DNA of 64,000 nucleotides from UTCFX2 sp963788305. GTDB lineage: Bacteria; Chloroflexota; Anaerolineae; Anaerolineales; UBA4823. Position 1 is the stretch's first letter, and each line of letters begins with the position of its first letter. Made by a program: the position numbers and the translations under genes. Below are positions 42,464-52,765 of the stretch, piece by piece. Where the stretch lies: positions 57,100 through 121,099 of the forward strand of contig CAWBGK010000001.1 of NCBI GenBank assembly GCA_963788305.1, written 5' to 3'. The notes beneath the pieces are model-generated. The model was given only the letters and a program-made list of their open reading frames with translations, did no database searches and was not told the origin of the DNA.

Positions 42464-43658
42464 TCATCCCCCCGCATCAAGTTATGCTGAGAATTTACGC
42501 CCGCTGCGGCAGCTGATCCGGGAAGAGGCAGCCCGCCAGGGTTTTGAGCTGTTTGGGATCACCACACCTGACCCACCGCCGCACCTGGAAGTGTTTTCAA
42601 ACTGGCTCTCGGCAGGCAGGAACGGCGAAATGGCGTATCTGGCGGGTGATCGCTCATGGTCTCGCCGATGTGATCCGCGCAAAATTTTACCGGAATGCCG
42701 ATCGATCCTCGTCCTTGGAGCTCGCTACCCTGCTTCCGGATCTGCTTTGCAGGCGGAAGACCAGGCTGATGGATTGCTTACTGGCAGGATTGCCAGCTAT
42801 GCCTGGGGGGATGACTATCATGAGATCTTGCCGACACGTTTAGCCCGGATTGTGGCGTTCATAGAATCAGAGCTGGGTGTACAGGTGCCGAACCGCTGGT
42901 ACACGGACACCGGACCGTTGCTTGAGCGCGAGCTTGGACAGCGAGCCGGGTTGGGGTGGATCGGCAAGAACACCTGCCTGATTCATCCGGAACATGGTTC
43001 TTTTTTTCTGCTTGCTGAAATCCTGCTTGGCCTGGAGCTCGAACCGGACAGCCCTTTCCAGCATGACCGCTGCGGGTCCTGCAGGCGCTGCCTTGAAGCC
43101 TGTCCCACCGGATGCATTCTATCTGACCGGACGATCGACGCCAGGCGCTGCATCTCTTATCTGACGATCGAGCTAAAGGGAGCTATTCCTCAAAACCTGC
43201 GCCCTAAGCTGGGGGATTGGGTCTTTGGCTGCGATATTTGCCAGCAGGTCTGCCCCTGGAACCGGCGAGCTGAAAATTCGAAAGCCAACCTGATATTTTC
43301 CTCGAGACCGGGAATCTCAAAGCCGGACTTGGCTCAAGCGATGGCGCTTACACCAGAAGAGTTCAATCAAAAGTTCAGGGGCAGCGCTGTAAAACGCGCA
43401 AAGCGGAGAGGCTACCTGCGAAATGCCGCCGTGGTATTAGGTAACACACAAGATCCTGCCGCACTGCCTACCCTGTCTGCTGCGCTTGGCGATCCGGATC
43501 CGCTGGTGCGGATGCATGCCGCCTGGGCAGTGGGCAGATTTCCTGGTCCGGAGGCTTATGCTGCTTTGCGCCGGGCAGGTCAAACTGAAAATGAACCTGG
43601 CGTTCGTCTGGAAATCCAAACAGCGCTTAAGAGTGGGAACCCGGCTGGCGAAGCTTAA
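42456..43658 (+). CDS. queG: Epoxyqueuosine reductase
   Basis: About 400 residues. Cobalamin-dependent iron-sulfur enzyme that makes queuosine in tRNA by reducing epoxyqueuosine. Catalytic region: YTDTGPLLERELGQRAGLGW and GKNTCLIHPEHGSFFLL. Two [4Fe-4S] motifs: DRCGSCRRCLEACPTGC and CDICQQVCPWN. The C-terminus has HEAT-like repeats (DPAALPTLSAALGDPDPLVR), normal for QueG. Starts at a GTG overlapping the preceding stop by eight bases. No other queuosine genes nearby. Confidence 0.93.
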   Translation: MVDHPPASSYAENLRPLRQLIREEAARQGFELFGITTPDPPPHLEVFSNWLSAGRNGEMAYLAGDRSWSRRCDPRKILPECRSILVLGARYPASGSALQAEDQADGLLTGRIASYAWGDDYHEILPTRLARIVAFIESELGVQVPNRWYTDTGPLLERELGQRAGLGWIGKNTCLIHPEHGSFFLLAEILLGLELEPDSPFQHDRCGSCRRCLEACPTGCILSDRTIDARRCISYLTIELKGAIPQNLRPKLGDWVFGCDICQQVCPWNRRAENSKANLIFSSRPGISKPDLAQAMALTPEEFNQKFRGSAVKRAKRRGYLRNAAVVLGNTQDPAALPTLSAALGDPDPLVRMHAAWAVGRFPGPEAYAALRRAGQTENEPGVRLEIQTALKSGNPAGEA

Positions 43659-43676
43659 AAACTTCACATCTGGCGA

Positions 43677-43685
43677 TGTTATAAT
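43677..43685 (+). promoter_or_regulatory. Extended -10 promoter before the C39 cluster
   Basis: TGTTATAAT (43677-43685), with TATAAT ending eight bases before the ATG at 43694, so transcription would begin almost at the start codon. No ribosome site follows it. Confidence 0.55.
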
Positions 43686-43693
43686 CCCCGGTC

Positions 43694-45021
43694 ATGCCAA
43701 ATCGCAAGCTCTCGGTATCACTGGCTGCCTTGGCAGTGCTCGCAGCTGGCTGCCTGGCAGCAGTTTTGATTTATCAGCAGCCAGACAATTCAAGAGCGCC
43801 TCGGATGGCGGATGGACGCGTATGCTGCAAAGCTTCGCCGGATTTTTAACCGACCTGAGCAGGTCGTCTTTATTCCAGCCGGTGCGAGTCCGGCACCGGT
43901 CGAGACTCTTCCGGAGGTTATCGCAGTCGTCCAACCAGAGACCACAAGCGACTTTGAACCTTCTGCGACCCCTGCCGTCGCGGCGACAGCGTCCACCCCG
44001 GAACCTGAACCGACCTCGACCTTATCCCCTACCCCTCTTCCAAACAGGATCAACCTATCCGGGATCGTTCATGAATACCAGCAGTTCAACAACTGCGGAC
44101 CGGCTAACCTGGCAATGGCGCTCTCCTTTTGGGGTTGGCCGGGGGACCAGCGAGTTACTCGGAGCTACCTGAGGCCGAACCTGAGTGTGGATGATAAAAA
44201 TGTCAATCCCGCTGAAATGGTTGACTTTGTGGAGCAGTTCAGCGAGCTTAAGGCAGTCGCCCGCGTCGGAGGCGACCTGGACCTGCTGCGCAGCCTGCTA
44301 TCAGCGGGGTTTCCGGTGCTGATCGAGGCAGGACACCATCCTCCGGATGACTGGTGGATGGGGCATTACCTGGTCGTCAGCGGGTATGATGATGATCGGC
44401 GCATCCTCACGGTCCAGGATTCGCTGTTGAATCCCAATTTGCCCATGGGATATGAGGAGCTCGCAATGGGATGGTGGCGGGATTTTAATTATGTCTATAT
44501 CTTGATCTTCCCGGTCGATCGCCAGGAACAGGCTGAGCAAATCCTTGGAGCACGCATCGATCCGTCATACAGCTATCAGGTCGCCGCCCAGAATGCGATC
44601 GCCGAGACTTCTAATCCTACAGGGTCGCGACCAGTTCTTTGCATGGTTCAACCTGGGAGCCAGCCTTGTTGGTCTGGAAGATTTTGGTGGGGCGGCCCAG
44701 GCCTATGACCAGGCATTCGAGATTTATCAATCTCTTCCGGAAGACCTGCGTCCGTATCGGCTGATGTGGTATCAGGACGGGGCATATGCGGCTTATTACC
44801 ACACTGGGCGCTTTCAGGACGTGGTCGATCTGGCAAACACGACATTTACCTGGGCCGGCCAACCTGTCCTGGAAGAGAGTTATTTCTGGCGTGGCATGGG
44901 TTACCTTGCGCTTGGAAAAGAGAACCTGGCTTTGGCTGACCTGGAGAAATCTGCAAGATTGAATTCGAATTATGCTCCACCGCGCAACGAGCTGCTTAAG
45001 ATGGGCGTAGAGCTTCCCTGA
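43694..45021 (+). CDS. C39-family peptidase with TPR repeats, copy 1 of 3, two frameshifts
   Basis: About 440 residues. Signal/anchor MPNRKLSVSLAALAVLAAGC; near 43790 one extra base shifts the frame to QERLGWRMDAYAAKLRRIF. A Thr/Pro linker precedes the peptidase-like domain with Cys in QFNNCGPANLAMALSFWGW and His in WWMGHYLVVSGYDDD. Near 44620 a second extra base shifts again to LQGRDQFFAWFNLGASLVGL, opening TPR-like repeats (GGAAQAYDQAFEIYQSLPED, LALADLEKSARLN). C39 domains process peptides after double glycines; here it faces outside and its substrate is unknown. Confidence 0.8.
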
Positions 45022-45041
45022 AATGGCTTTACAGGTACTGG

Positions 45042-46359
45042 ATGCGTAGAACCAATCTTTTTCTTATCCTAGCAACCTTGATGGTTTTTAGCTGTGGGAT
45101 AGGCTTCTATTTCTATCCTGCCACTCAACGATCGGATTGCCTGGCGGGTGGAGCAAGTTTCACTGCGCTTGGGCTATCTGATCCATCCGCCGCAGAAGGA
45201 AGTATTTGTGCCATCACAAAAAGGTCTGGCACCGCCACAGATCACACGGATTTCGCAGGCGACTGCCACCCTTTTTGTCAGTCAGCTGGCTACTCCGTCT
45301 GGCGCTGCGAAAACGGAGGTTTTTCTGGCTACCCCGACATCCACACCGGCTGCGACTCCCCTCCCAGGAAAAGCTGCGCTTTCAGGCGTCGTTTATTCGG
45401 ATCAACATGGGAGCCGCCGCAATTACTGCGCCCCAGCGAATTTGACGATGGCGCTCTCCTTTTGGGGGTGGCAGGGGACCCGGGATGAACTCGGACGGAT
45501 CATCAAGCCGGACGATAATGACAAGAATGTGATGCCTTACGAGATGGTTGATTTCATCGAGGACCATACAAACCTGCAGGCAGTACTCAGAGTTGGTGGA
45601 GATAAAGATACCCTGCGCCGATTCATCGCGGCCGGCTACCCCGTGCTGATTGAGAAAGGCGTGTATTTCAACGACCTGACTGGTGTGGTGAGCTGGATGG
45701 GCCACTATCAGGTTGTTACCGGGTACGATGATGCAGGCGGGTTCTTTATTACCCAGGATTCTTTCCTCACCCCGGATTATCAGGTCTCATATGAAGAAAT
45801 GGTGCAGGGCTGGAGGGCATTCAACTATCCTTACATTATCGTTTTTCCTCCAGACCATGAGGCGATGGTGTTTAATCTGCTCGGAGTGGACGCGGATGAG
45901 ACGGCAAATTACCAGAATGCGGCTCATAAAGCCTCCAATGAGATTTATGGGCTCTCAGGGATCGACCAGTATTTTGCGTGGTTCAATCGCGGCTCAAGCC
46001 TGGTCGATTTGCAGGATTACGGCGGGGCAGCGGCCGCATTTGATGAGGCTTTCAAGATTTATCCATCCATACCTGAAAACAAGCGTCCCTGGCGCATGCT
46101 CTGGTACCAGACGGGTCCATATTTCGCATATTACGGCGTCCAACGCTATTATGATCTGTTATATTTAGCAGATGGAACGCTGCAGGCCATGCAGGGTGAT
46201 AAAAACCTGGAAGAATCATATTACTGGCGGGGGATGGCAAGATCGGCGCTTGGAGATGCCGCGGCAGCAATCGAGGATTTTCAACTCAGCTTGAAATATC
46301 ATCCGGGATTCGAGCCTGCCATCTATCAGCTTAAAATGTCAGGGATTGAGAACCCTTAA
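45042..46359 (+). CDS. C39-family peptidase with TPR repeats, copy 2 of 3, frameshifted
   Basis: Paralogue of the preceding gene, about 438 residues. N-terminal anchor MRRTNLFLILATLMVFSCGI; near 45130 an extra base shifts the frame to PLNDRIAWRVEQVSLRLGYL. The catalytic Cys is in RRNYCAPANLTMALSFWGW, where Gly is replaced by Ala compared with the other copies; His in SWMGHYQVVTGYDDAGG. TPR region: LVDLQDYGGAAAAFDEAFKI and ALGDAAAAIEDFQLSLKYHP. Co-oriented and closely spaced with copies 1 and 3. Confidence 0.82.
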
Positions 46360-46377
46360 TCCATAAAGAAACCAGCT

Positions 46378-47670
46378 ATGCGGAAGTCCTTGGAATTCAT
46401 CATCATAATCATTGTTGTCATTGCAATCTGGGGGGGAATCCTCATGATGCTCTCGTCAGACGGGCTGAACTGGCGGATTTCGGCTGTGCTGGCGGACGTG
46501 AAATATGCCCTCAATCCGCCTGAACAGGCTGTATTCGTTCCGGTTGTCCAACCCACAGGCACGGCGCAGTCCGCCGTTGTCATTCAGCCGAGCTCAACCC
46601 CGACGATTTCATTGGCGACGCCGACGATGCAGCCAACGGAACCTGTCCATACGCCGACGTCAACCCTGGCGCCGACCCCGCTGCCCTCCCAGGCCAGGAT
46701 TGAAGGCGTTGTCCATCAATTTCAGATGTGGAACAACTGCGGACCAGCAAACCTCGCTATGGCGCTCTCATTCTGGGGCTGGAAAGGCGATCAGCGAGAT
46801 GCGGCGGCATTCCTCAAGCCAAATTCACGCGATAAAAATGTGATGCCCTACGAAATGGAGACCTTCACCGAGCAGGAGGCAGGCCTGGTGTCAGCAATCC
46901 GGGTCGGCGGCGATCTGAACACGATCAAAGCGTTCATTTCTGCCGGATACCCGGTGATTGCTGAGAAAGGTTTTGAGGGCGAAGGCTTTGACGGTTGGAT
47001 GGGACACTACCAGGTTGTCACTGGATTCGATGACGCTGCTGGTGAATTCACAGTCCAGGATTCCTATAAAGGTCCAGATTACAAACAGCCGTATGAGGAT
47101 TTCTTGAGGGATTGGCGCCCTTTCAACTTCACCTACGTGGTGGTCTACCCCATGGAACGCCGTCAGCAGGTGCTGGATATCCTTGGGATGCAGGCATACG
47201 ACAATTTTAACATTCGCACTGCCCTGATGAAATCCGAGGAAGAATCAATCCGGTTATCAGACAGAGACCTGTTCTTCGCACTTTTCAACCAGGGGACCAA
47301 CCTGGTTGAAATCCAGGATTATGCCCGGGCAGCGACCACTTTCGACACGGCATTCGCAAATTATGCCGCTTTACCTGAAGAGATCCGTCCCTGGCGGATG
47401 ATGTGGTACCAGACAGGGCCGTATTTCGCTTATTATTTCACCGGACGCTATCAAGATGTGATCAATCTTGCCACCCAGACGCTCGAAGCAATGAGCGAAC
47501 CGATCCTGGAAGAAAGCTACTACTGGCGCGCCAGAGCTTACCTGGCGTCAGGGGATACCGATTCCGCAGTTGAAGACCTGAATTCCTGCCTGGAAGCCCA
47601 TCCGGATTTTGATCCCTGCGTGGAAGAGATGCGCTATCTTGGGATCAATCCGCCAAATTTTACGCAATAA
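46378..47670 (+). CDS. C39-family peptidase with TPR repeats, copy 3 of 3
   Basis: 430 residues, uninterrupted. One N-terminal membrane segment (about 8-25, very Ile-rich), a Thr/Pro linker (about 58-105), then the papain-fold domain with Cys121 in MWNNCGPANLAMALSFWGW, His210 in WMGHYQVVTGFDD and nearby Asp218/219. TPR-like repeats at about 275-415 (LVEIQDYARAATTFDTAFAN, YLASGDTDSAVEDLNSCLEA). The membrane topology puts the peptidase outside. This intact copy is the guide for repairing copies 1 and 2. Confidence 0.88.
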   Translation: MRKSLEFIIIIIVVIAIWGGILMMLSSDGLNWRISAVLADVKYALNPPEQAVFVPVVQPTGTAQSAVVIQPSSTPTISLATPTMQPTEPVHTPTSTLAPTPLPSQARIEGVVHQFQMWNNCGPANLAMALSFWGWKGDQRDAAAFLKPNSRDKNVMPYEMETFTEQEAGLVSAIRVGGDLNTIKAFISAGYPVIAEKGFEGEGFDGWMGHYQVVTGFDDAAGEFTVQDSYKGPDYKQPYEDFLRDWRPFNFTYVVVYPMERRQQVLDILGMQAYDNFNIRTALMKSEEESIRLSDRDLFFALFNQGTNLVEIQDYARAATTFDTAFANYAALPEEIRPWRMMWYQTGPYFAYYFTGRYQDVINLATQTLEAMSEPILEESYYWRARAYLASGDTDSAVEDLNSCLEAHPDFDPCVEEMRYLGINPPNFTQ

Positions 47671-47693
47671 ACAGGTAGAATCGGGGAAAGACG

Positions 47694-48947
47694 ATGCCGA
47701 GAATCCTTCATTTTGCAGACGCGCATATCGATATGGCCAACTATGGCCGTCACGACCCCCAATCCGGCCTGCCGTTACGGGTGCTGGATTTTTTAAAGTC
47801 ATTGGACGCGATCGTCGATACCGCCATCCAGGAAAAGGTCGACCTGGTGATATTTGCCGGAGATGCCTATAAGGACCGCAATCCTTCGCCCACCTTTCAG
47901 CGGGAATGGGGCAGGAGGATGATGCGCCTCTCGAGAGCTGAAATCCCCACGCTGTTATTGGTCGGCAACCATGATCTTTCACCCGCATTGGGGCGCGCCC
48001 ACGCATTGGAAAGTTTTGACACGCTGGATGTGCCGTATGTGAGCGTCATCGAAAAACCGAAGCTGATCAAACCTGAGGGCTTACATGGCGTACCACTTCA
48101 GGTAATCGCGCTGCCCTGGATTTCACGTTCCGGGCTGATTGCCGCTTTCGGGAGCGAAGCAGGAGAGACATCCCGGTCTCTGGAAATGCTGACAGACAGG
48201 CTGATCGAGTTTGTAGGATTGCAATTCTCGAATCATATCGATCCGGGTTTGCCAGTGGTGCTGGCAGCCCACTGTTCGATTCAGGGAGCCATATACGGTG
48301 GGGAGCGGATGGTGATGCTGGGCAACGATCTGGTACTGCCGGGTTCGCTGGTTAAAGACACTCGCCTGGATTATGTTGCCCTTGGTCACATTCATAAATC
48401 TCAAAACCTGAACGAAGGCGCACATCCTCCGGTTATTTATCCTGGCTCGATCGAGAGGGTCGATTTTGGCGAGGCGCAGGATGAAAAATACTTTGTCATT
48501 GCAGATGTTGAGCGAGGATGTACTCGAGTGGAATGGCGAAAGCTGGAACATGTCCGCCCGATGATCCACCGGTTCGTTCGCTTGACCGAACAGGAAGGGG
48601 TGACCGAGCGGCTGAGGAGCGCGCTGCTGCCCACGGAACAGCTCGTTGAGGCGATTGTTCGCCTTGTGATAGAATATCCGCGCGATTGGGAAACATTAAT
48701 TGACGAGGCGGCACTCCGTGAAGCTGCAGCAGAAGCATTTGAGTTTCAACTGATCAAGCGGCCTCAGATTGACCAGCGGATTCGGCTGCCTGGCGACCAG
48801 GCAATTGGCAGCCTGACTCCACTGGAACTGCTGGAAAAATACTGGCAATCCATCCATATGGACTCGCAAAGAATCCAGGATTTAAGTCGGTTGGCGTCAC
48901 AAATCCTGGAAGTCCAAAGCGATTCCAAAAAGCCAATAGAGAATTAA
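47694..48947 (+). CDS. sbcD: SbcD/Mre11-type nuclease
   Basis: 417 residues. Calcineurin-like metallophosphoesterase with ILHFADAHIDM, VIFAGDAYKDRNPS, TLLLVGNHDLSP, VVLAAHCSIQGA and YVALGHIHKSQNLNE, the five metal and active-site blocks of SbcD/Mre11. Normally works with the SbcC/Rad50 ATPase on DNA ends and hairpins; the next gene is a CBS protein, and no sbcC is seen in the window. The C-terminal part (about 300-417) is helical. Confidence 0.88.
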   Translation: MPRILHFADAHIDMANYGRHDPQSGLPLRVLDFLKSLDAIVDTAIQEKVDLVIFAGDAYKDRNPSPTFQREWGRRMMRLSRAEIPTLLLVGNHDLSPALGRAHALESFDTLDVPYVSVIEKPKLIKPEGLHGVPLQVIALPWISRSGLIAAFGSEAGETSRSLEMLTDRLIEFVGLQFSNHIDPGLPVVLAAHCSIQGAIYGGERMVMLGNDLVLPGSLVKDTRLDYVALGHIHKSQNLNEGAHPPVIYPGSIERVDFGEAQDEKYFVIADVERGCTRVEWRKLEHVRPMIHRFVRLTEQEGVTERLRSALLPTEQLVEAIVRLVIEYPRDWETLIDEAALREAAAEAFEFQLIKRPQIDQRIRLPGDQAIGSLTPLELLEKYWQSIHMDSQRIQDLSRLASQILEVQSDSKKPIEN

Positions 48948-48964
48948 TCGATCGGGAGGAAACC

Positions 48965-49630
48965 ATGTTTGTTCGTGCTTATATGACAGTCGATCCGGTT
49001 TTTGCATCGCCTGAGGATAATTTTCACCAGGCGATGCACTTGCTGCGCAAGCAGGGAGTCCGCCACCTGCCGGTGGTCGATAAAAACGAACTTGTTGGAA
49101 TCGTGGTGGAAAAAGATCTGCTTTCCAACCAGCCTTCACCAGCTACCGCATTGAGCCTGTATGAGATCTACTCGTTATTAGAGACGCTTCGGATTCGCCA
49201 GATGATGAGCCGACCGGTGATAACCGTTGAGGGAGATTGCCCGCTTGAGGAAGCTGCGCGGATCATGGTGGAGCATAAAATCAGCTGCCTGCCGGTGATG
49301 GATGGCGAAAAAATTATCGGGATCATCACGGAGACCGATGTGTTTAAAGCGCTGGTCGAAGTCCTGGGCGGCGGCGTGGAGGGACTGCGCTTCATGCTAC
49401 GAGCTCCTGAAAAGGTCGGCCAGTTAGCCCTGATTTCCGACCGGATCGCCGATGCTGGTGGAAATATCCTGGCAGTTGCAACACGTCAGCATGAAGATGG
49501 GTTTCGAGAGGTCATGATCAAAGAGACAGGCGCTCGCCGCGAATCTCTGATGAAGCTGGAAGAGGGAACTGAAGTTGAAGTACTGGACGTGCGCCCGAGC
49601 AGCCATTATGAGCCAAAGCTTTTCGGTTAA
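48965..49630 (+). CDS. CBS-domain protein with ACT-like C-terminus
   Basis: 221 residues. Two CBS repeats: MFVRAYMTVDPVFASPEDNF with RHLPVVDKNELVGIV, and QMMSRPVITVEGDCPLEEAA with SCLPVMDGEKIIGIITETD. The C-terminal 70 residues (VGQLALISDRIADAGGNIL) look like an ACT domain. Such AcuB-like proteins bind adenine nucleotides or amino acids and regulate partners. GGAGG precedes the ATG. Soluble. The partner is unknown. Confidence 0.88.
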   Translation: MFVRAYMTVDPVFASPEDNFHQAMHLLRKQGVRHLPVVDKNELVGIVVEKDLLSNQPSPATALSLYEIYSLLETLRIRQMMSRPVITVEGDCPLEEAARIMVEHKISCLPVMDGEKIIGIITETDVFKALVEVLGGGVEGLRFMLRAPEKVGQLALISDRIADAGGNILAVATRQHEDGFREVMIKETGARRESLMKLEEGTEVEVLDVRPSSHYEPKLFG

Positions 49631-49658
49631 TTGATCGCTTCAATGGTTAGATCAGTTG

Positions 49659-50111
49659 ATGAAAGACATGGACACCAAAGCAAGGCTTGAAAACGATTTG
49701 AAAGATGCGATGCGCGCGAACAACGCGCTTCAAAAACGGACGCTGCGCATGGCTATTTCCGCAATTCGGCTGGCGGAAGTGGAGAAGGGCGGCGCGTTGG
49801 ATGAACCAGCGGTTTTAAATATCATCCAAAAAGAGGTCAAATCCCGTTACGAGTCGATAGAAGACGCCCAGCGAGCGGGCCGACCCGAGCTGGAACAGGA
49901 CGCCAGGGCTGAGATCGCAGTGCTCGAGAGCTATTTGCCTCGTCAGCTGAGCGCAATTGAGCTTGAGGAACTGGCTCGAGCATCTATTTCCGAGGCAGGA
50001 GCAAACAGCCTGCGCGAGATGGGTCAGGTAATGAAAATCCTGATCCCGCGGCTGGAGGGACGCGCTACTGGCGAACAGGCGAGCCAGGCAGTGCGCAAAC
50101 TGCTTCAATGA
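49659..50111 (+). CDS. GatB/YqeY domain protein
   Basis: About 150 residues. Family features: ARLENDLKDAMRANNALQKR, TLRMAISAIRLAEVEKGG, IIQKEVKSRYESIEDAQRAG, LESYLPRQLSAIEL and the end GRATGEQASQAVRKLLQ. The domain resembles the tRNA-binding tail of GatB; the exact role of stand-alone YqeY is unclear. Stop overlaps the 7TM-HD gene start by four bases (ATGA), so they are co-translated. Confidence 0.88.
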   Translation: MKDMDTKARLENDLKDAMRANNALQKRTLRMAISAIRLAEVEKGGALDEPAVLNIIQKEVKSRYESIEDAQRAGRPELEQDARAEIAVLESYLPRQLSAIELEELARASISEAGANSLREMGQVMKILIPRLEGRATGEQASQAVRKLLQ

Positions 50112-52246
50112 ATCCATACCATCGAGGCAAGCGGCGCAAGATTTTTCTTGGTTTGCTGCTGATCATCAGCACAATGCTCGCTTTAGCGGCTGTCCTAGTT
50201 CCGCTGCAGCAGAGCTCATCCACGCCAGAGCCGCAAGAAGGGATGGTGGCACCGCGCGACTACCGCGCTTCCCAGGCTGTTTCGTTTGTTAGCGAGGTCC
50301 TGACTTCTCAGCGCCGTGAATCTGCTGAGAATGCTGTCAATCCCATCTATACCTCTCCAGATACTCGGGTTGCTCGCCGCCAGGTGGAACAGCTGCGTTC
50401 AGCTCTGGCCTATATTAATTCTATCCGCGAGGATGCCTATGCATCTCTCGATCAAAAACTTGAAGACATTTCGGTGTTGGAAGATATCAAACTGAACAGG
50501 GAAACGGCAGAGGCGATCCTGTACACGGCCGACAACCGCTGGCAGGAAGCTCAGCAAGAAGCGATCGCGGTTCTGGAACAAGTAATGAGCAGCGCCATCC
50601 GTCCGGAAAACCTCATTGAGGCGCGCAGCCGTGTCCCGGCACTGGTATCTCTCTCTTTATCAGAAGAACAGGCAGCGATTGCCGCCGAACTCGCGACTGC
50701 ATTCGTCGCTCCAAACAGTCAATATTCAGAAGGCCTGACAGTATCTGCCCGACAGCAAGCTCGAGATGCAGTGGAGCCTGTGACCCTGGCTTTTGTACCC
50801 GGCCAGACGATCGTGCTTCAGGGGGAAGTCCTGACCGCCGAGGATATGGAAATCCTGGAGAAATTTGGGCTTAAGGATCCGGAAAGAAGCACCCAGGATC
50901 TTGTCAGTGGAGCTATTGCTGACGATCCTGATGGTATTTTTTACGGTTTTTTACATACGCCGAAAGCAAATCTTGCTGGCAGCTGACTTGAGGAAATGGG
51001 TAGTTTTGGTTGCCTTGCAGCTCGTTTTCCTGGTAAGCGCCCGGTTGATCATTCCGCTCAATTCGCTCCTGCCATACGCTTTTCCTCTGGCAACTTGTGG
51101 AATAGTCACAGCAGCCCTTTTTGGCACCGAGCTGGCTCTGGTTACATCGATTCCGCTTTCGATCCTGGTCTCCTTCGGTATGCCGAACGCTTTGGAAATC
51201 ACCCTTTTTTACCTGATCAGCAGCTTATTTGGAGTGCTGGCTCTCGGCCGCGCTCGCCGGCTGGCAGTTTTCCTGTGGGCTGGACTCGCGGTAGCATGCT
51301 CGGGAGTGGTGATTGTTCTGGTCTTCAATTTTTCGCTGCTCACAGAAAATCTGGCGACTCTTTTGGCTATGTGTTCCGCAGCTTTCTTCAACGGCCTGGT
51401 TTCAGCCAGTTTTTCGATCCTGCTTCATTCGCTGCTGGCTCCTTTTTTGGGAATGCTTACACCCTTACAGCTGCTTGATCTCACCCGTCCGGATCATCCG
51501 CTGCTCGGGCTGCTGCTGAGAGATGTCCCAGGCACATATCAGCACAGCCTTCAGGTCGCCAACCTGGCTGAGCAGGCTGCCGAACGGATTGGAGTCGATC
51601 CAATGTTGATTCGAGCTGGCGCTCTATACCATGACGTGGGCAAAGCGGCAAACCCGGCTTTCTTCATTGAGAATCAACCCCCTGGTTTTGAAAATCCGCA
51701 TGACAGAATCGATCCTCAAGAGAGCGCCCGGCTGATCATCGCCCATGTCTCTGATGGGTTGAAGCTGGCACGTCAGCATCGCCTTCCGCGCAGGATTCAA
51801 GATTTTATTTCAGAACATCATGGGACGAACATAACTCGCTACCAATATTTCAATGCATTAAAGGCTGTCGGAGGAAACGAGGAACTGGTCGATCAAGGAC
51901 ATTTTCGTTATCCCGGACCGCGCCCCAAAGCCGCGAGACAGCAGTGTTAATGCTGGCAGATGCCTGTGAGGCGCGCGTCCGAGCCGAACGACCGACTGAA
52001 GATGATTTGCTGCGTGATCTGATCAAGAGCGTTGTTTCCGACCGAATCTCGAGCGGGCAGCTGGATGACACACGGCTTTCCATGCGAGACCTGAATGAAA
52101 TAGTCAACTCGTTTTCGGCTACTTTACGCGGTGTCTATCATCCTCGCCTGCATTACCCAGATCAAGACGCATTCAAATCGAACGAATCGATCACGATACC
52201 GCTGCCGAAACGGGCGGACTCCTCAGCGGACCTGAATCTGCGTTGA
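50108..52246 (+). CDS. 7TM-HD membrane phosphodiesterase (PgpH/YqfF-like), two frameshifts
   Basis: About 710 residues. Layout: membrane segment at 10-30; extracytoplasmic 7TMR-HDED domain (about 40-260); seven membrane helices (about 275-480); HD domain with LLRDVPGTYQHSLQVANLAE, ALYHDVGKAANPAFFIENQ, DPQESARLIIAHVSDG and FISEHHGT. Shift 1 lies near 50925 (extra base before LLTILMVFFTVFYIRRKQ). Shift 2 lies near 51930 in an AAA run (missing base: PRPKS, then RETAVLMLADACEARVRAE). Relatives degrade cyclic di-AMP. Coupled to the yqeY-like gene and followed by ybeY, the usual order in many bacteria. Confidence 0.85.
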
Positions 52247-52263
52247 AAGAGTGAAAAATAGCG

Positions 52264-52746
52264 ATGATCCAGGTGCAGATCGACGAAGGTTTGAAAGGGT
52301 ATGATGGGATCAACCATGCCGTGAGCGAGCTGCTGGAGCAAGCAGCCCGGCTGACAATTCTACAACTCGCCGACCAGCCCCAGTCCGATGCCACGCTAGT
52401 GTTGAGCGATGATGAACAGCTCCAAACTCTTAACTCTACCTACCTGGGGATTGACGCCCCGACTGATGTCCTGGCGTTCCCAGGCGGCGAGGCTGACCCA
52501 GAAACCGGGGTGATTTACCTGGGTGATGTCGTGATCTCTTACCCGCGCGCGGTTTCCCAGGCTGCTGATGGCGGTCATCCGATTGAAGCTGAGCTGCAGC
52601 TTCTGGCTGTGCATGGGATGCTGCACCTTTGTGGTTTCGACCACGCCAACCTGCAGGAGAAGGAAAAGATGTGGCAGATTCAGGCTGAAATCCTGGAATT
52701 GTTAGATTGTCCGATTCGAGGCCCTGCGCCTGAAACCGGATCCTGA
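52264..52746 (+). CDS. ybeY: Endoribonuclease YbeY
   Basis: 160 residues. Single-strand RNase needed for 16S rRNA 3'-end maturation and ribosome quality control. The zinc motif H3xH5xH is visible as HGMLHLCGFDH, preceded by YLGIDAPTDVLAFPGGE and YLGDVVISYPRA. The start ATG at 52264 has the family opening IQVQIDEGLKGY. Lies between the 7TM-HD gene and dgkA, a conserved neighbourhood. Confidence 0.94.
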   Translation: MIQVQIDEGLKGYDGINHAVSELLEQAARLTILQLADQPQSDATLVLSDDEQLQTLNSTYLGIDAPTDVLAFPGGEADPETGVIYLGDVVISYPRAVSQAADGGHPIEAELQLLAVHGMLHLCGFDHANLQEKEKMWQIQAEILELLDCPIRGPAPETGS

Positions 52747-52765
52747 ACAGCACGAATCACCTGTG

